64,000 bases of DNA from Nereocystis luetkeana (GCA_031213475.1 JARUPZ010000008.1:9086388-9150387); one strand, 5' to 3'; counted from the stretch's first letter, positions 43,313 to 55,203 are shown. The notes: generated from the sequence alone by a model not told the origin. Program-made: numbers and translations.

Positions 43313-46300
43313 TTGCCATCCGACAATGTGCGGCATGAGCTTCAAAGTTGCTCACTCAAAATATTCCTGAAAAAGGAAAACGACGAACACAAAGAAGGAA
43401 ACCTATGCTCAGTTCTAGCTACCTTCTACGTCTACTTCCCGCTATGTTTTATCTACAATATTCCATTGTGATCCTTGCTTCCTCCTTTGTCTCGAGATGT
43501 GCTCTTTACATTATATTTGTTTTGTCCGAAACCGCCTCCAAGCTCCATCTCCATGCCATCGGTGTGGGTCTGTCACCCCCCCCCCCCCCCCTGCTCCTTC
43601 GAGCTTCCTGGCGGTCCCTAAGCTGGAATTTGAAGCGCGACATCCTCCTCGAAATGGCGACCTGTGGAGTCACCGAGACGATTTGGAGTAGGCGTTCATT
43701 CAGCAACCCTTTCCTTTTCATCGACCCACCATCCCCCCCCCCCCCCCCCCCCACGACACTAGCTGCCAGCTGGTCGATGGACTCACTGCCCTCTGCCCCG
43801 AGACGCCCAAAACTTTCCACTGCTAAAGTGGCATGTTTGTGACTCTGTTCGTCAAATGACACATGCCCCGGACGAGTGTAGTGTTGGCGCTTGCGCGCCT
43901 CGGAGGTAGAGGCAGCGGATCCATCGTGATCAGCACTGCCTCCTCGCAGGTGTATGTGCGCTTGAAGGTCAGCATGGGTGACGTCCCGCAGGATGGATTC
44001 CTCCCTAAACTCCCTGGTAGGAGCGACTCGGAGACCTCCTCTCCCGACGACAATGTCCATCCGCAGATTTCATCCTGCGGTGAACGATTCGCCGCTCTCC
44101 ACTTGGTGTTGGATTCCCAGCCGCTTCAACACATTAGGCATCGCGTGGACCAGAGGTTGGTGCTGGTTGACTTGCGCCCCTGCTCTGGAGCAGATGCGTG
44201 CGTGGCGGGTGTTCACCTTTAACTGCCTCGCAGCAGGGGCACCTTTCTGCCACATGCTCCTCTATCTCCATTAAGCGCCTTCCCATGCCCACGAACTTTG
44301 CTGGGGGTGTGACATGTAGTGAGCCCGTTGGCCTCGCCCGAAGGTATGACGTGGCTCTAGCCACCTGTAGACTCCTATAGCGAGCCTTGGCGAGGGCCTT
44401 GGTCTCGGTCCCACCCAGCGGGTCGCCAGGTACGGGGGGGCGCGCCGTCTCTGGTAGCTCCTCCAACGAAGCAGTAGGGGCAGCGTGCCGACCTTGATTC
44501 ACCAGCTTTCCCGAAACTGCTGTTGGGCTTTGCGCAAATTAGTGGTCACGGCGTCGTTTACGCTGCCAGCATGTCGGCCTTTAGGGGTCTCGGGGCCAGG
44601 TCCCCCTCTGCGCCTGGGCCCCATGCCAGCCAAGATTCGGGGACGATGCCCGTCCCCCCCCATATGTCTCGAATCCCCCGCAAGCTTCGTCTCAGATGAG
44701 CAATAATGCGCGCTTCCGGGAGCCCCCTCGTCATTTTATCTCCTAACGGGCCAGTGAGGTTTGCTAGAACCCCCGGCGAGATCCCCACCCTGCTCCAAAT
44801 GGAGGCCGACATTCTCCTCGCTTCTGTCGACGGCAGCCCTAACCCTCCCGCCCCCGTAGAAATGTATGTTTTGGCCTGCTGGTATGAAGTTTGAGAGTCA
44901 GTCGAGTACCCGGGCACCCCCGCCTGGAAAAAACGGTTGTGCCTCCGCCGCTCCCGGTAGCTCGAGCATTTTCTCGTACGGACCTCAACGCTTTCAAGGA
45001 GCGAAATCTCCTCCGCCGTCGGGGAGTCCCCTTTTGGTGGTAGTGCCACTGTTTTGGCGGCGCTGACCACAATACCGATGTCATCTAGCTCTCGCAGGAA
45101 GAAGGCGAAGGCTCTAACCGTATTGGCCGTGATCCCCGCAAGGCCGAGAGAGCCATCGTCCATCTACGCGAACGCTTCCACTCCTTTTACCTCGAAATCC
45201 TGTCGGGATCGCTTCGACCCCGGTCGCAACGCCACGCAGAGCACTGCTGGTCCAATGGAGTCCCCCCGCTGGACACCGCTGGAGCAAGCGGTCGTCCTTG
45301 TCTCCCATGAATCCATCCGGGAAAACGCGTCGGCTGCTCTTGTGTCGTAACACTTGGCCACCAACGGCGTGAGCGCTGGCACGCAGTTCGCCACCTCTTC
45401 TAGCACCGCCGTCCTTTTTACGGCGTTGAGGCGTTGGAGCAGTCCGTGAGAATGAGCCAGCTGCCCGTCTCGTGTAGCATTCTTGGCCTTCAATCCCACC
45501 TGCTCCACTCCGCCGGGTACGGCAACCCCAAACTGTTTCACCTCCCGGTTCACTTCCCCCAACCGCGGCCGCCACTGTCGCATAGCCCCTGCGGTGATGA
45601 GCCTCCTCCATGTCATGCCCACGCAAACCGGCCGGTACTCTCCCCCCAACGCAGTGAGGCTCGACTGTAAGAAGAGCTGCCAAAGCTCTGGCGGGAACGC
45701 GTCCGGCTCGTCGACGACTCTCCGCCAGAAATCTGTTATACCACTTCCGATCGCCTCTCTGCCGATGTCGGTGTGAATCATGAATTGTAGGTGAGAAAGT
45801 CGTTGACCGTAGTTTCCGGGGCCTGAGAGGGCGCTTCGGGAGCTGATAACGTCGAAGAGCACCTCGGGGGCGTACTCATCGTCAGGGCGCCACGGGCGGG
45901 CATTTTCGTCTTCCACCTCGGTGGCGGTCGCCAACACCGCAGCAGCTGTCGCCGCCGCGGACACGGCGGCGTGGTCGTGGGGGGGGGAACTTGGCCACCA
46001 ATGTGTTCCACGTCTCCTCGTCCCCCACTGATCGTGGTTCTGCCAGAAGGTGTTGCGTGCTGCCACTTTGACCCCTCCAGCGTGGCGACACGCCGACGAC
46101 GCTCGTTCAAGCTTCGCCTGCCTCCGACGCTTCCTGGGCGGCCTCCCGTTGTCTCAAGTACCCTCTCCTGGTATACGCTATCAGCCATGGGGGCAGAAGC
46201 ACTATGCCCCCTCTCTCCACGAGCGCGAAACCTGTGCCGCCTCTTGATCCGGCCGTCCGGTGAGTGGAGCAGGGCTGGCATGAGGTACCATAACTTTGTC

Positions 46301-46500
46301 GCCCGCGGGAGTGAGTTCGGCGTCGCCGAGTCCCGATTCGGCCGGTGCTCCCCCATAGCGTTGTTGAGGATGCCAATAACGTGAACGCGCGCGCGTGTCC
46401 TCCCACCAGCTGCGGCTGCACTTTTTTTGCCAGGTTGCGAAGCGTTGCCCCAGGTCATCTAAGGAAACTGCATCGAGTGGTGGCCCTGTGCCCAGGCTGT
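43313..46500 (-). pseudogene. LINE copy B, coding 3' half (RT, zinc knuckle, endonuclease, tail)
   Basis: Same family as copy A but longer. RT at about 45166-46140: YRPVCVGMTWRRLITAGAM (motif 1/2-like), FGVAVPGGVEQVGL (2a-like), GVQRGDSIGPAVL (motif B), then FA-stop-MDDGSLGLAG, where the Tyr of the catalytic Y-x-D-D box is a TAG (45164-45166). Thumb at 44558-45163, zinc knuckle at about 44185-44245, nuclease at about 43506-44150 (MDIVVGRGGL, SILRDVTHAD). The 3' end at 43313 is the family tail. Motif A is altered (LQRLNAVKR; a D-x-x-N-A-F-type box is expected). Multiple frameshifts, so it is dead. Confidence 0.82.
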
Positions 46501-46744
46501 TATGATCCCATCCGTACCAAGCCCCCGGCTGCGTAGGCGCTCCCCGTTCCGTGCTCTCCTCCCCTGCGCCCTGGGAGATCCTCTCGCCTGAGCCTCGCCG
46601 TTTGGTGTGCGGGGCCCCCTGTCGTTCGTTGCTGCCCCTCTCCCTCCACTTCTCTGACTCGCTCCTCTCCCTTCTCTTCCTTCTCCACCACTAGTTCGCG
46701 TCCCTCCGCCTTCCGCTTCTCTTCTACCGTCCCTATACCCCTAT

Positions 46745-47272
46745 TATATATCTGGTATCGATAGGTTGGGTTGGCGTCGGTCGGTAACGACACTGTAAAT
46801 AATGCCACTCACGACGTGCGCTAGACTACCAGGGTACCCTTTGTTTTTTTGCGGTGGCCCACCGCTGGTTTGTCGAGTTAGATCATTTGTGCAAGATAAA
46901 GAAACTTTACTCCGCACAAGGGAATTGATCGTATCACGTAGTGTTCATGGTAAGACACCCAAGGGGCAGTTACATAGTACTCCCATTGCTGTCTTTGGAA
47001 GTGGCTACACAGGAAACCAAATTACCTCATTGAAGCGGTCATCCATATGCAAGTCCGCCTCACCAGCGGTTCTTAGTAGGATGCAGCCCACCCCTCATGC
47101 GACTCGCCGGACACCTCACGGCGCTTGCGCTTGGTGCGAACAATGTCTGCCTGGTCGGTGAAAAAAACCGACATGGTCCGCCCCGGCTTGTAGAGATGCG
47201 AGGGTCTATGGTCATACGACTCCGGCCATGCATGAGATCGAGTACATCTCTCCTATCGAGTACCCCCCCCCC
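46745..47272 (+). repeat. C-tailed repeat R1, nearly full, inside LINE B
   Basis: GGTTGGGTTGGCGTCGGTCG start, TTTACTCCGCACAAGGGAA, GTTACATAGTACTCCCATTG, then GAGATCGAGTACATCTCTCC and a C-run. It keeps ATCACGTAGTGTTC, the empty state for the CCWGG gain at 57117. Confidence 0.8.
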
Positions 47273-47880
47273 CCTCCTCGCTAGCTTCGCTCCTTGTACC
47301 CGTTCCCACCCCTGCCGCCCCCTCTATCCCCCCCGGTCCCCCTATCCACCTTGCTCTCTCCCCAATCCCCCCGCTCCCCCTGTTCTCTTCATTACACCCG
47401 CTCCTCCGGCTCCTCCCGCTCCCCTCGTTCCCCCCGCTTCTCCTCCCCCCCCTCCCCCCCTTCCCCCTGCCCCTCCTCCGACCTACTAGCGAAGGTTCCA
47501 CTCTGTCTCTTCTCGCCGCTTCCCCCGCTCCGACCACCCCCTCCGCCCCCCCCGCCCCTCCAAATCTCCCTGGCTCCCCCGTTATCCCCGTCGTTCCCCC
47601 GGCTCTCCCCCCCCCCCCCCGTTCCCCTCGTCCCTTCCGTCCTCCACTTCTCCCCCCCCCCCCGCCCCCTTTCAGGCCTGCTACGAGAGTGCAGCACTAT
47701 CTTCTTCCCCCCTTCCCCCCGCTCTCGTCGCTTCCCCCGCTCCCTCCGCTCCCTCCGCTTCCCCCACCCTCTCCGCTCCTTCCTCCCTTCGTTCCACCCG
47801 TTCCCCCCTCTCCCCCGGCTCCCCTCACCTACTCGCCCCTTCCGTCCCTCTCTCCCCCCCGGGCCTGCTGACGAGGGTGG
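47262..47880. repeat. 600-bp polypyrimidine tract
   Basis: Almost pure C/T on plus from the R1 C-tail onward, with CGCT/CTCC-type words. Strand asymmetry this long can form triplex DNA. Open frames here (Pro/Ser-rich plus, Gly/Arg-rich minus) are compositional. Confidence 0.85.
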
Positions 47881-50390
47881 CGCACTACCCCCCTGACTGG
47901 GGTTTTGCCCCGTACCAGTATCCGTCCTTCTCCCGGCACTGCCTGCTCGTGGCCTCCTCCCAGATCCTCTCGATCTGTCTCTTCTATCCCTTGCGATCGC
48001 AACCCCCCCCCCCCCCGTTCCTAGGCATTGTCACCTCAGGTGTTGTCGACGCGATCTGTGGTCTTGTTCGGGGCATTCCGGGCTGTTCTTCTGACGTGGT
48101 ATCCCTACTTCCCTCGTTATGATGGTTCTCTGAGGAGCCCGAAGCTTCGTGATCTTGCTCCAGCGGCCCTCTCCGCCCCCGGGTCGCTCTCCATCGCCGA
48201 CCCCGTTCCTCTCGGCGAGGGCGCCGCTTGCGCCGGAAAGGGAGGGGGCGCGATACCTTTCTTCAGCGCGTCTTGAACCCCGAGGGTCCACCTTGTGAGG
48301 CACTCCTCCCACTCGGCGTCGAGGCCCGTCAAGTATCCTTGGACTTGGGCCGAAAGTAGAGCCGTCGGTTTGATAAACGGGGCCGGATGTCCTGTGGCCG
48401 GACCCCGAACGCGACGAACAGCGCACGGTAGCGGCCGACAGCCACTTTCCATTACCTCGAGCGGGGGAAATCGAGGTAGGCCACTTCGGGCAGGCCGAGA
48501 GCATCACTGAACAGCGGGCACAAGAGGAACGAAGAGATTGGGCTCCTCCCATGGGCACGTACCATAACTTCGAAACAGCTGTAAACGCCGGCTGTCAGAT
48601 AACAAACCGGGCCCGGCCCTGGGACGCCTCGATGAAAGAGGTCGGCAAGTTGTATGGTGTTCCTTAACGTCGCCCATCTTTCCCTTGGCCCGTTTGTGGG
48701 CAGGCCGCTATTCCCAGCAAGCTCTGCCGAGTGGGGAGGTCGTCTTCCCCCCGCCCACTCGCTGCTGCACGCAACGCAGGACCTCGCGTCTATATGCCTT
48801 GTCGCGGGGCGATCCTCTAAGCTTTCCAGCATGCCACTGGAGTGAGCAAGCCCTCCGTGGGGGCACAGGACGGATCCCCGCATGTGAATGTCCCCCGGCC
48901 TCGCTGTTAACCCTGCCAGAGGCCAGTCCGCGGTACGTGCACGCTGTCTCTCTCTCTTCCCTCTCCCTCCTTCCTGTCTGTTGGTTCTCTCCTCCTTCGT
49001 CGTATACCCCACTCTCCCGCGCCATCAAAACGTTGGTGTAGCCTTGGCAGCATGTCTGTCTGCGAGGCGGAGCGCTCTCCGACGGGGCGGTCCTTTTCCT
49101 TCTCGGGTGACTACCCCGAACCGATCATCTCCCTTGTCGGATCCCCCCTGTACGTTTTCCACAGCACACTCCGTGTCGGGCGAGCTAACTTTCGAAGACG
49201 AGCCTGTCACGGTCTGCAACTTGGTGCCCACAGGCCCCGCATGGCGCTCCCGCTTGTGCTTGTTCAGGGTTCGTGCCACGCCGGCCTCCCCAGATGTCCT
49301 CCTCCGCTCTCTCGGCTGCGCTCCGCGACAAATGCATCGTTCCAAATGGGGTGGTGAACCTCCTGTTGAGGCGGAGCTTCGTTGTGGCGACTCTGGCGTC
49401 TACGGCTCTCCCTCTCTCTCTGTCGTGTCCGGGGGTCCGCCGAGACCCTGGATCTGTCGGAGAAGGGGATGCTGATCCATCTCTTGGTGCACCTCTCATG
49501 AAGAGCCGGATTTCGCGCAGGTGGTCTGGTATACGTGACCTGTGCGCACCATTTGGCTCGGGGGATTGCGTCTTCAACAAAGACAAGGAGGGCAAAGGCG
49601 GTGCATCGCGCAAGAGCAGGACATTTGTACGAAGGCCATCTCTTCCACCAGACCGCGCGGCAAATGCTGCCTATCTCACTCTCCCTCCCCTCCCCTCCCC
49701 TCCCGTCCCTTGTGGCCCTGGCGGATGCCCCCCCCTCTTCCCCCAGCCGGCATCTCTCGTCGTGCGACCGCCATTTCCTCTGCCACAACCTCCGCGCTGT
49801 GCTGTTGGAGTGCTCTTCTGTCAGCTCGTCCGACTGTAGCGGCGGTTCTGCATGCCGGGCAACGCAGGTCGGTCGCCGCTCTGGCGCGGACGGCGGCGTA
49901 GCAAGACAGATTGAGTCGGTCGGGGCAAGTGCTGAGATGAACCATCGGAGCCGCCAAGGTCTCGCAGCACACTCAGAAATCTTCTGGGGGGTTCACTCGG
50001 GGCTGCCCTCCCGTGTCCTGCGATCGTCGGTGACGCTGTCCGTGGAGGCGGTGGCGGCGGTGACTCTGGAGTCGACGCTGGTCCCGAGCTTCTCCCCTGC
50101 GGCACCCCTCCGGGCGTCATCGGTGGCGCCCTGGGAAGCGGCAGCTTGCACCCCTCAGGTTGTTGACTGCGGTGACATTTTGATCGCCGGTACCGCCTCC
50201 GGTGTCAAGACTGGCGTCCCTATCGAAGGGGGGGGGGGGGGCGTCGGTAACACGACTGCCGGCGCAGTGTCACAGGTGGCGTCGCATCGGGGGTGACCTG
50301 GTCGCCTATGATGTGGTTGGTAGTGGTCGTGGCGTTGCCGACTTCGGCGGTGCGTGCATCGACCTCCCCGGTGGAGGCAGTTGATGTCGG
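47881..50390 (-). pseudogene. Probable 5' half of LINE copy B
   Basis: GC-rich, and on minus split into several protein-like stretches, for example 48452-49012 (RSCVACSSEWAGG, FHRGVPGPGPVCYLTAGVY) and 48117-48452 (VQGYLTGLDAEWEECLTRW). A C-x2-C pair (PCGACGHQV, near 49210) and RCPACRTAATVGR (near 49860) may be N-terminal zinc fingers as in R2-type LINEs. It ends where the 42-bp minisatellite resumes. Assignment to the same LINE rests on strand, composition and position, not on a recognised domain. Confidence 0.45.
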
Positions 50391-52139
50391 GTGCTGTGGA
50401 CTGAATGAGATTATCCAAACGGACTTCGGCGATAGGAAAGTAGTCGGAGTTGTCCGCACAATCCATTTCAGATGCCGCCCGAGAAATCAACTGCTCGATT
50501 AATGTCATGGTCGTAGTACCTAATAATTGTAGTATGATAGACACTCCCCAAGGAATTGATACTACTCGTAATTTGGAGCAATATCTTGGGCCTTGCAAAT
50601 GATTGGGTGTACAGAGAAGTTCTCGATCCTGTTGAAGAGGCAATACTAGTATGGCATTGTTGCGTGCTGACCAGATCGACTGCAGTTCTACAAGTAGCTG
50701 CCAGCTTTCAAATAACAAAGCCCTCTGAAAGTCGATACTCACGACAATTCTAGATCATAGTAGATCGCTTCCGAAACCAATTGTCCGGACAATTCCAAAG
50801 AATGGACGGTCTTCCAAAGCAGTTGCCCCGACAAGTCCGACCCGTGTCAATCGCCCGAAATCAATTGTTCAAGCAATTCCTTTTCATAGACAGCCTGTGA
50901 AATGATTTGACGGCACCATTTCAATCAATAGGCACTCTCCGCGATATTTTGTCAGGACACTTTTCATTTGTTCAACAGCACCAAACATCAAATGTTCAGA
51001 CAATGCCAACAAACGGGCAGTCTCTGAAATCAATTGTCAGGACAATTCCAATTGATAGAGAGGGTTCAAACGTATGTGTCCGGACAATTCCAATGGTCTG
51101 ACAGTACCAAATATTACTTGTTCCAAGCATTCCAACTAAGTGTCCCGAGTGAGTTGCCCGAACAAATCCTACTAAATTTAATAGTCAACATCCAAGTTAG
51201 TTGTCTGGACTATTTCAATTGCTATTATTAGCACTTTTTGACATCACTTGCCCGGACATCCCATTCGTAGACAGCTTCGTGACTCTGATGTAGGGGCATT
51301 AGTTTATTGATAGGTCAATTGCTCAAGGCATGAGCAAAAAGGGACGGGACGCCTCGACTTAGGTTTGTATATTATGTCCGTACCTAGGACGTGTTGATAC
51401 CGCCCAACCCGTGTGTTCAGACGTAAATCACTAAAAAAACGTTTCACGAAACAAACTATTACGGGGGACCATAGTTAACAGGACCTATGGTACACGTAAA
51501 AACCTACCAGGTATATGTTTAACCATTTTTACTAACAATATCTGGTCCTGTTAACTATGGCCCCCCGTAATAATCCGTATGCACTGATGTGTTGAAATGC
51601 ACGGGCAATCGATTTAGGAGACTGCCCACCAATGACATTGTGTGAAGAAGTGTTTTAGGAGATTTTGTATTTTGGTTGCGAATGTCCGGATGATTGATTT
51701 TGTAGACTGTCTATTAATTAATTGGAGTTGCCCGGACGACTGATTTAAAGGGCGGTTTCATGATTGAATTTGTCCGGGCAGTTGATTTTGGAAACTGTGT
51801 ACCAGGTATGGATTGGAATTGTCGGATCAGTTGATCTGGGAGACTGTCTATTAATTGGGAATGTCGGGACAATTAATTTGGCGGGAGTCTATTAACTGAA
51901 ATTGTCCGGACAATTAATTCGGGGGTCCGTTTATTAATTGGAATTATCGGGGCAATTGGTGTAGGGGACGGTCTGTTAATTTGGATAGCCGAGACAATTG
52001 ATTTAGGAGACAGTCTAATAATTCAAATTAACTGGACAGTTTATTTAGGAGAAGGTCCATTGATTGGAATTGTCCAGACCATTGACTGCCGAGACTGCCC
52101 ATAAAACGGAGTTGTCCAGACAATAGGGCCAGGTAGGGG
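50391..52139. repeat. 42-bp minisatellite, right blocks with orientation switches
   Basis: A few sense units (50395-50480), then antisense units (about 50760-51270, for example GAAATCAATTGTCAGGACAA), then sense units again (about 51600-52139). A perfect 16-bp palindrome AATTGTCCGGACAATT lies at 51900-51915. 50500-50750 and 51280-51455 do not follow the unit. Confidence 0.75.
51457..51572. mobile_element. MITE family M1 with CCAGG micro-insertion
   Basis: Complete arms; TACCAGGTA at 51505-51513 at the same core position as in 6302-6417. These two copies are therefore probably descended from one mother copy that already had the gain. Confidence 0.9.
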
Positions 52140-52243
52140 TTGTTTCCGAGTTTTTCTTCTTTCGGGAAAGTTATGAGTGATCCATGTTGAAGATCATGCT
52201 GCTACATTGTCGGATGGCAAGAGAAATATATAATAATAATAGA
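52140..52243 (+). mobile_element. LINE 3' tail copy in the minisatellite
   Basis: TTGTTTCCGAGTTTTTCTTC, AGTTATGAGTGATCCATG, CATTGTCGGATGGCAAGAG, then AAATATATAATAATAATAG. Confidence 0.82.
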
Positions 52244-52586
52244 AATTTTCCAAGATGACAGAGCTCGATGCGTTTCAAATAGCTGGAATTAGGGACCGCA
52301 ATAGACAGTCAATTTGAAACAGGAAGCTATTATTGTTAGTAGACAATTAAATGGGCTATTATTGTCACGTGTCAAGGGTGTCAATTTGTTTTTGATACCA
52401 ATCCGCGGTAGGATGAAAAAATAAAAAGAGAACACACAATCAATCGGGAGAATATCTGCCTTTTTTTGTTTGACAGACCAGGCTCCTTAAGAATAATAGC
52501 ACAATAAAAGTACGTCGTCGATCATGAATTAATTGAGAGAATCGAGACCTACCTATCCGGCGCCGCCTTGACATATATATCTATAG

Positions 52587-52912
52587 GCCGGCGTCCCCGG
52601 TGGCTCGGTAGGTGGTCCGCGTGCCTATCAAGATCAATTTCGTGGGTTCAAGTCTCACCGAGTGCATGCTCGTATGGCCTTTTTCTTGCATCAAGAAATT
52701 GATTATTAGCGGAAAGCGCGAGAGCGTGAGTCAGCCACATTCGATGAAAATCGACGAGCAGCAGTGGGAATGAATGCTGAACCCTATGCGCGACAAAAAC
52801 TAAAGGCACGTACGTACCGGGGGGGAGAAGGGACGACACCTGTGACCACAGCTTATCCAGAAGACCGAGCTAGGCTGGAAAGTAGAAGTGATGGAAAAAA
52901 AAAAAAAAAAAC
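52587..52912 (+). mobile_element. tRNA-derived SINE S1, best copy
   Basis: Head with box A-like TGGCTCGGTAGG and box B-like GGTTCAAGTCT, starts 44 bp apart as in a tRNA. Body AGCGGAAAGCGCGAGAGCG, TTCGATGAAAATCGACGAGC and GACACCTGTGACCACAGCTT; end AAGTAGAAGTGATGG plus A16-18. The clean poly(A) and intact boxes suggest this is the least decayed copy. The anticodon stem no longer pairs, so it is not a tRNA gene. Confidence 0.87.
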
Positions 52913-52957
52913 AGTATAGATCATCATCGGGTGGGCATGAATGAAATTGTAGTAACA

Positions 52958-53067
52958 GTACGGGGGGCCATATTAAACAGGACCTATGGTCTACTGATAA
53001 AAAAACTACATATTTCGCTTTTTCTAACAACAATATTTGGTCCTATTTACCATGATCCCCCGTAATA
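52958..53067. mobile_element. MITE family M1
   Basis: GTACGGGGGGCCATATTAAA left and CCATGATCCCCCGTAATA right, both slightly worn. Confidence 0.8.
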
Positions 53068-53110
53068 TGGTAGGTGTTTCTTGTTGTTGGCTAGGCCATA
53101 CTGTACAGTA

Positions 53111-53197
53111 GCCTTGTAGAACCGCAGCCCCGCTTTGGGGACAAACCACTCAAAGTTCAAGTAGTTTGTCCCCAAAACGGGACCGCGGCTCCAAATG
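53111..53197. mobile_element. MITE family M2
   Basis: GTAGAACCGCAGCCCCGCTT left and AAACGGGACCGCGGCTCC right, centre CACTCAAAGTTCAAGTAG. Confidence 0.78.
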
Positions 53198-54559
53198 AGC
53201 TCATCCGAGATTACCATTGCTGTTAAAAACACGTATCAGTTCGTAGTCTACGAGAGAGAGACCCTTGATGATGCAGAGAATGGGGGGGGGGGGGGGGGGT
53301 CGATGATAGAACACGCGCGAACGCCTCATTACCATGAAACTTATAAAAGTGGGCATTAGATCCTTGAGGGTTATAAGTACATCGTAAACCATGCACAGGC
53401 GCAGCTTGCCGAGTTGAGTACCGGTCTCAACTAGTCTATGCTGCGTGTTGGATCGCTCGAACTCGCAGCCGGTTGCGTGCAGCTCTATCAGGACAAGACG
53501 GAGGGAGAGAGGTTGCTAAACCTTACCCCGTACAGCTGGGGGCAGAGGAGCGAGCACAGGCTTGCTGTGTCGAGGCAGCAGCAGGTCGACGCGGTGTGCT
53601 GCCAAAACGAGCCGAGAATACGATGCATGTGTCTGGCAAATCCTATGTCCACTAGAGAGACTGTCAGCTCGGTTTGTTGGGGTGTATCTCTGGGAAAAAC
53701 ACGAAATCCACAACCCGGGGTGCAAACCTCTCCGGAGTCCTTCTTGCGTTTTTTTTTTTTCCTGAAGCTCATGGGAAGAACGGAATTATTGTCCATCTGG
53801 ATGTCATGGCACACACTTCCAGGCAAACGAACTAGCGGAATAACCCCTCCTATTGCGGGCATGTGTAGACTAAGGGGACTGCGACCCTCGAGCAAATCCG
53901 ACGTCCCGGCTCAAAAGCCAGTGGACCCCGGACGTTGCTTTTTCTCTAGAGGTGTAACCTCTAACCACTAACACAGTCAGCGCTGGTTGTTGGCTCATCC
54001 GTTAGGGTGTAAATACCTCTAGCAATGCTAAGGTCCTCCCGGCAATGAATGCTGGAGGCGGCTGCGGCGGCGGCGGCGGCGGCGGCCGCGGACGCGCGAG
54101 GGGGTGCCGCGCCACTGCTGCCGGATCGTCGGTGGTTCACAAATGCGGAAGGTCCCAAGGCTAGCGGCTCGTTGGGACTTGTCGCCATACCGGCAGTTAC
54201 AAAACGAGGGGGATGTACGTCTACCGCACGTACTGTGGAATACGCATGATACGTACGATGAGAGCTGCTGTAGAAAGGGTGCTATTGCACAGCAGAAGAA
54301 AGCAGGCGAGGGAAGGAGTAGCTACGCCGCCGCCATGCCGACGGGGGCGGGAGCGGTCAACCCCGATTCAGAACTGTGCCCGCATTTTTTTCGGTTCGAA
54401 GTACTTGGGATTAGTGTGGGTTCATTCTTCCCGTGGAAGAAGGGTCGCGGCGGAACCCTGAGGGAGGGCTTGGCAGGCGCAGGCGCTGTTATTGTCGTCG
54501 TCCGTAAATGGGGGGGGTCGTGGGGGAACCACGGTGTTGGAGCCCCCCTCCGCTATCAA
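53198..54559. other. No gene seen
   Basis: Includes a G-run (53282-53299), a T-run and a GCG tract (54056-54092). A possible tRNA-like promoter pair on minus near 53890-53990 is too weak to call. The open frames at 53438-53971 and 54104-54604 show no domain. Confidence 0.45.
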
Positions 54560-55203
54560 TCTATCATATGTTGGTTGGGTTGGCGTCGGTTGGCAACGGC
54601 ATAGTAAAACATGCCGCTCACTATTTGAGCTACTGCTTGAGCTACTGGAAACAACCAGCGTGCTGTTTGAATCGCTTGTTTTGTTTGTTTGTTTGATTGT
54701 TTGTTCGTATGTGTGTTCGTGTGTGTGTTTGTTTGTTTGTTTGTTTGTTTGTTCGTTTATTGTTTCGTCGGTCGGTCACGGCTGGTCGTCGAGTCATAGG
54801 CCATTTGCTCGGGGTGGAGAGCCTTTATTTACTCCGCACAAGGGGAATGATCGTAACGCGTGGTGTTTATGGTGAGGCACGCAAAAGGTGGTAGCTACAC
54901 AGTACTCCCCTTGCTTTCTTCTGGAAGTGGCCACACCGCATACTACACTAATCCACTCAAGCTGTCATCCATGTCCAAGTCCGCCTCACAAGCGGTTCTG
55001 AATAGGATGTCGCTCACCCTTCATGTGATTCGCCGGAAACCTCGCGTTTCTCTTCGCGCTTGGTGCAAGCATTGTCTGCCTGGTCTATGAAATCCCGACA
55101 TGCTCCGTCCCGGCATTGCGGGGATGTGAGGGTCTACGGTCATACGACTACGCCCATGCATGATGTCGAATACACTCCCTCCCGCCCCCCCCTCCCCCCC
55201 CCC
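54560..55203 (+). repeat. C-tailed repeat R1 with a TTTG insertion
   Basis: GGTTGGGTTGGCGTCGGTTG start to GCATGATGTCGAATACACTCC and C-run. A GTTT/TTTG microsatellite (54672-54762) lies between the ACATGCCGCTCACTA and CTGGTCGTCGAG segments and makes this copy longer. Confidence 0.78.

Noticed and set aside
47294-47896. Pro/Ser-rich 200-codon frame
   Set aside because: Compositional reading of the polypyrimidine tract.
52587-52670. A tRNA gene
   Set aside because: A/B boxes are present but the anticodon stem does not pair, and the head is followed by a SINE body and poly(A).
53890-53990. Possible second SINE head on minus (TAGTGGTTAGAGG)
   Set aside because: Box B is weak and no second copy was found by eye.
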